Part shown: positions 60,858 to 64,000 of the stretch, piece after piece
Position numbering within the stretch: the stretch's first letter is position 1
Layout: every line of letters starts with the position of its first letter
Assembly: GCA_958418815.1 (NCBI GenBank)
Contig: CATZGB010000003.1
Span: 43,142 to 107,141 of the forward strand
Length of the DNA stretch: 64,000 nt
Direction of reading: 5' to 3'
Source: an uncultured Bacteroidales bacterium
Lineage (GTDB): Bacteria; Bacteroidota; Bacteroidia; Bacteroidales; Muribaculaceae
Notes under the pieces: model-generated
What the model was told of the DNA's origin: nothing
Databases searched by the model: none
Seen by the model: only the letters and a program-made list of their open reading frames with translations
Program-made: the position numbers and the translations under genes

Positions 60858-61568
60858 ATGACGGTCTCACCCCTTGACGCCAACATCGAGAAATGGTATG
60901 TCATGGCCGCCTACAAATTCGAGCTTAAAGCCGAGGCATCACTCCGCGAGGCAGGCATCGAGGTGTATCTTCCCAAAGAGACCATCTATGTGAAAAAACC
61001 ACGCAGGCGACCTGTCGCAGTCGAACGCCCCGCCATCTCCACCCTGATATTCGTCCACGCCAGCTGGACACGGATCTTCGACTACAAACGGCGCATCGAC
61101 GACCGTCTCAAATTCAAGATGACACCAATCGCCGCCGACACGACGCGCCCGCCCCTCTCCTCCGACAAAACCTACCTGACGGTGCCCGACCCCCAAATGG
61201 CTGCTTTCATATCCATCTGGTCCACCCGCGACACCCTCCAGGCATCACTCACCCCGCTCATCTCCTCCACCTCTTCACCAACCCCCTCCGCCTCTCCCAC
61301 CACCTTTCCCGTCACCTCCCTTTCCGCCCCTGCAACATCACAATCCTCCCAGAAGGACAACACTCTCCCCATCGGCACCACCGTTGAAATCACCGACGGC
61401 CCTCTCTCCGGCCTCCGCGCCACCACCCTCACCCCCATCACCTCCCGCTCCCGCACCACCCGCCTCTCCCTCCCCCTGGCCTCCCTCCTCACCATCACCA
61501 TCTCCCTCCCCACCTCCTCCCTCTCAGCATTAGAGATGACAAGAACAGCTGCCTCAGCAATCGAATAA
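60858..61568 (+). CDS. upxY: UpxY-type NusG-like transcription antiterminator
   Basis: A 236-residue NusG-family protein that promotes read-through of its surface polysaccharide operon. The NGN domain starts EKWYVMAAYKFELKAEASLR, followed by REAGIEVYLPKETI and a KPRRRP loop. The KOW-like end is VEITDGPLSGLRATTL. Between them lies a Ser/Thr/Pro-rich linker (LISSTSSPTPSASPTTFPVT), unusual for the family. The corresponding DNA (about 61240-61530) is very C-rich and G-poor. Start at ATG 60858 with AGGAAAA as a possible ribosome site. The stop overlaps the next ATG by 1 bp. Confidence 0.88.
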   Translation: MTVSPLDANIEKWYVMAAYKFELKAEASLREAGIEVYLPKETIYVKKPRRRPVAVERPAISTLIFVHASWTRIFDYKRRIDDRLKFKMTPIAADTTRPPLSSDKTYLTVPDPQMAAFISIWSTRDTLQASLTPLISSTSSPTPSASPTTFPVTSLSAPATSQSSQKDNTLPIGTTVEITDGPLSGLRATTLTPITSRSRTTRLSLPLASLLTITISLPTSSLSALEMTRTAASAIE

Positions 61569-62566
61569 TGGACAGACCTGAAATATCCATCATAATTCCG
61601 GTCTATAATGTCGAGGCTTTCATCAGAAAGACAATCGAGTCTGTTATAGCTCAAAGCTTCGCATCCTGGGAACTGATACTTGTGGATGACGGCAGTCCAG
61701 ACTCATCCGGGAAAATTTGCGACGAATACGCATCGAAATATGACCGGATCACAGTCATTCATCAATTAAACCAGGGGGTAAGCGCTGCCAGAAACAATGG
61801 CATCGATAAAGCCGTCGGTAAATATATCTGCTTCATTGACGGAGACGATTATGTGGCTAAAACATATCTGTCATCAATGCACGAAGCATTAGGCTCTTAT
61901 GATGCAGTATATGCCAATGTGACACATTGTTATCCGGAAGAAAACCGCACCGCAATAGCTTTTTCATATCCCGAGAAAGAATCAATAAGCCTTCGGCCTG
62001 CCGAATCTGACAAAATTGTCAAATACGCCATCATCGAGAACGGTTTCCCCTTTGCGAAGTTGTTTCGGAGTGACATTATAGAATCCCACCACTTGAGATT
62101 CAATCAGGAATTATCATATCACGAAGATCATATTTTTGTTCTTGACTACCTGTTAAAGTGCAAATCAATAGCATTGACATCTGATGCTTCATATCACTAC
62201 CTCCATTATTCGACAGGCAGCTCTCTGAGCAAACGTAAACATCCGGCAAAAAAACTTATCCAAGCCGCTGAAATCCTGCTGCCTATGGTAGCGAAAATCA
62301 TCAGTGAATACGATATAACCGATCGCAAATATAAGCGTCGGATATCCACCATATTAGGTCTTAATCAAATCTTACTGGCAATAAAAAACAAAAACGCGCA
62401 CGAAATCTCTGCCATCGGGCATGCCGTAAGGCAGCACCGATGGCAATTCCTCTCTCTTTACTCTCCAAATCATTTAATTGCACGATTATTGCCTTTGATT
62501 TTCATAATGCACCTTGACTACTTTATAAAGCTATACGTCTCGTATGCCTCGCAAAAGCTACATTGA
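61568..62566 (+). CDS. Family 2 glycosyltransferase
   Basis: A 332-residue GT-A enzyme. Marks: ISIIIPVYNVEAFIRKTIES, VDDGSPDSSGKICDEY, the RNNGIDKA segment and FIDGDDYV (DxD). It would add a sugar to a lipid-linked repeat unit of capsule or O-antigen. It overlaps upxY by 1 bp and the acyltransferase by 23 bp. Confidence 0.9.
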   Translation: MDRPEISIIIPVYNVEAFIRKTIESVIAQSFASWELILVDDGSPDSSGKICDEYASKYDRITVIHQLNQGVSAARNNGIDKAVGKYICFIDGDDYVAKTYLSSMHEALGSYDAVYANVTHCYPEENRTAIAFSYPEKESISLRPAESDKIVKYAIIENGFPFAKLFRSDIIESHHLRFNQELSYHEDHIFVLDYLLKCKSIALTSDASYHYLHYSTGSSLSKRKHPAKKLIQAAEILLPMVAKIISEYDITDRKYKRRISTILGLNQILLAIKNKNAHEISAIGHAVRQHRWQFLSLYSPNHLIARLLPLIFIMHLDYFIKLYVSYASQKLH

Positions 62567-63452
62567 CATAGCAAAAGGTATTGCAATGCTGCTGGTGATT
62601 ATGCAGCACACAGGAGGAGGGGTTTCAGCAATTGCAACCCTCTGCAAGGTGGATGTGCCATTATTTTTCCTATGCAGCGGGCTTCTTGCATATAAGCCGG
62701 AAATCATTTATGGCACACAGTTACGGAAAATCACACTTCGCATATTAGTTCCGTTTTTTGCCGCGTGCCTGTTTGCTTCATTATTTTATAATGAGAACCC
62801 ATTACATATTTTCACATCCATAGGGAAGCATGGGTATTGGTTTTTAGAAGCGTTGTATCTGATTTTAATTGTATTTTACTGTCAACACAAGTTATTCAGA
62901 CATTCATATCCATTATTAATATGCAGCTCTATCGGCACTGAGGTTTGCTTTTTGTTATTAAGCAAATATGGTCCAGAATTCATTGATAATATTGCCGGTT
63001 TCTCATATATCGCAAGGTATTATCCCTGTTTTATCGCAGGCTGCGTAATAACACGTAATCACATAGACACGACAAGCAAATTACTTTCTTCTATTCTATT
63101 AATTGTCGCCCTAACGGCCTTTCTGATACCATCATCGGGCAACATTAATTTCTTATTAAATGTATTTGGTTATCTGCTGGGCGCTATTTATATTTACTTC
63201 CTTATAAAGAAAATGCACGCTGGTCTTCCAAAATACATTTCAGTCCCACTAATCAAAATAGGACAATACTCCCTCGACATATATGTTATTCACTTTTTCA
63301 TTGTTAAATATTATACCCATATATCTGACAACCCTCTTCTGACGTTTATCGCAGTCATCTGTTTGGCATTAATCATCTCTGGATTTTGCATCCTGGTATC
63401 AAAAATCATATCCCGGACCACGATTTTCGGAATATTTCTAAACCGTAAATAG
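62544..63452 (+). CDS. Acyltransferase family 3 (membrane O-acyltransferase)
   Basis: A 302-residue membrane protein with about ten helices. The start SYIDIAKGIAMLLVIMQHTG has the catalytic His of the Acyl_transf_3 family, followed by VPLFFLCSG. It probably adds acetyl or another acyl group to the polysaccharide. The region is AT-rich compared with upxY, suggesting horizontal origin of the capsule genes. Confidence 0.85.
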   Translation: MPRKSYIDIAKGIAMLLVIMQHTGGGVSAIATLCKVDVPLFFLCSGLLAYKPEIIYGTQLRKITLRILVPFFAACLFASLFYNENPLHIFTSIGKHGYWFLEALYLILIVFYCQHKLFRHSYPLLICSSIGTEVCFLLLSKYGPEFIDNIAGFSYIARYYPCFIAGCVITRNHIDTTSKLLSSILLIVALTAFLIPSSGNINFLLNVFGYLLGAIYIYFLIKKMHAGLPKYISVPLIKIGQYSLDIYVIHFFIVKYYTHISDNPLLTFIAVICLALIISGFCILVSKIISRTTIFGIFLNRK

Positions 63453-63462
63453 TAACTAAGAT

Positions 63463-64000
63463 ATGTCGGTTGAGAATTCATTGAAACGCAAAGCGGTAAA
63501 TGGTGTACTTTGGCGCATAGCCGAGCAAGGAGCCAACCAGGTCATCGCTCTTGTCATTTCCATAATACTTGCGCGCCTTATTATGCCAGACCAGTTCGGT
63601 ATGGTAGCGATGCTGGTTGTGTTCACTGCCATCGCCGAGGTTTTTATCGATTCAGGATTTTCGACTGCTCTGATTCGAAAAAATGACCGCACACAAGAGG
63701 ACTGCAGCACTGTATATTGGTTCAATATCATAGTCGCTATTACCTGTTACAGCATTTTGTTTTTGTGCGCACCATTGGTGGCAGAATTCTATGGGATGGC
63801 AGAATTATCACCAATTCTGAGGGTTACTTCAATTAGACTTGTAATCGGCTCCCTGGTGGGAGTACACCGCACACTACTTAATGCAGAAATGAATTTCAAG
63901 GCGTTGACAAAATTCAACCTCCTGGGAGCTATATTGTCAGGCTGCGTGGGAATACTGCTCGCATATCTTGATTTCAAAGTCTGGGCACTGGTGTTCCAGA
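63463..64000 (+). CDS. Oligosaccharide flippase (Wzx-like), 5' part
   Basis: From ATG 63463 an open frame runs off the window edge (about 179 residues). It reads MSVENSLKRKAVNGVLWRIA, then EQGANQVIALVISIILARLI, the typical N-terminus of the polysaccharide_synt/MATE-like flippases with IMPDQFGMVAMLVVFTAIAE. It would flip lipid-linked sugar units across the inner membrane. The 11-bp gap after the acyltransferase shows one operon. Confidence 0.85.
   Translation, partial: MSVENSLKRKAVNGVLWRIAEQGANQVIALVISIILARLIMPDQFGMVAMLVVFTAIAEVFIDSGFSTALIRKNDRTQEDCSTVYWFNIIVAITCYSILFLCAPLVAEFYGMAELSPILRVTSIRLVIGSLVGVHRTLLNAEMNFKALTKFNLLGAILSGCVGILLAYLDFKVWALVFQ

Overview
The window is chromosomal DNA of a gut-type Bacteroidales bacterium, most likely in or near Muribaculaceae (family placement is inference). 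Support for the order: many TAnnTTTG -7 promoter boxes, a tmRNA tag reading GENNYALAA, a type IX secretion gene (porQ) next to cmk and ispH, type III glutamine synthetase, LL-diaminopimelate aminotransferase, TonB-linked outer-membrane proteins and a UpxY-type capsule antiterminator.

Left third (1 to about 20.8 kb): the right-hand part of an integrative conjugative element of the Bacteroides CTn type. The tra operon leaves the window leftward (traA and the start of a traB-like gene). A 1.1 kb non-coding region with an unusual 8-bp tandem array and a strong hairpin separates it from rightward mobA-mobB-mobC (accessory protein, relaxase, coupling protein). Then come RteC-like and RteB-like regulators, a giant methylase/MutS-I/SNF2 helicase gene broken by a one-base frameshift, a DUF1896 protein, a shortened topoisomerase III relative without catalytic residues, a DUF3945 protein, two small excisionase-like DNA-binding proteins and a tyrosine integrase. 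The integrase end abuts the 3' end of the tmRNA gene ssrA, the likely attachment site.

Middle (20.8 to 46.3 kb): ssrA; a TPP-riboswitch operon for thiamine uptake (TonB receptor and PnuT); a Crp-type regulator beside an outer-membrane beta-barrel; cls-recQ; a chimeric, damaged TPR gene; plsC; pyrB-flavin reductase-glyA; a HAD phosphatase with a UbiA-type DPPR synthase; lptF/G-tgt; and, divergently, two rhomboid proteases, an EEP-family phosphohydrolase and an M3 dipeptidyl carboxypeptidase.

Right third (46.3 to 64 kb): a small XRE protein, two outer-membrane barrels, dapF-dapL (meso-DAP synthesis), glnN, purF, then porQ-cmk-ispH-exonuclease-lipoprotein, nhaA, and the start of a surface polysaccharide locus (upxY, GT2, acyltransferase, flippase running off the end). 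The polysaccharide promoter region has a G9 tract and a start-site hairpin, and the 3' half of upxY is extremely C-rich and G-poor.

Most unusual signals: the 8-bp-phased TGAAC array between tra and mob; the AAA+ regulator with no usable Walker, GAFTGA or Walker B residues; the topoisomerase relative with altered TOPRIM; a recurring CCACTAAATTCC leader before element genes, with an exact 19-bp copy in the thiamine promoter region; the TPR/secreted-module chimera; and the G9, hairpin and C-rich features around upxY. All functional ideas for these are inference.
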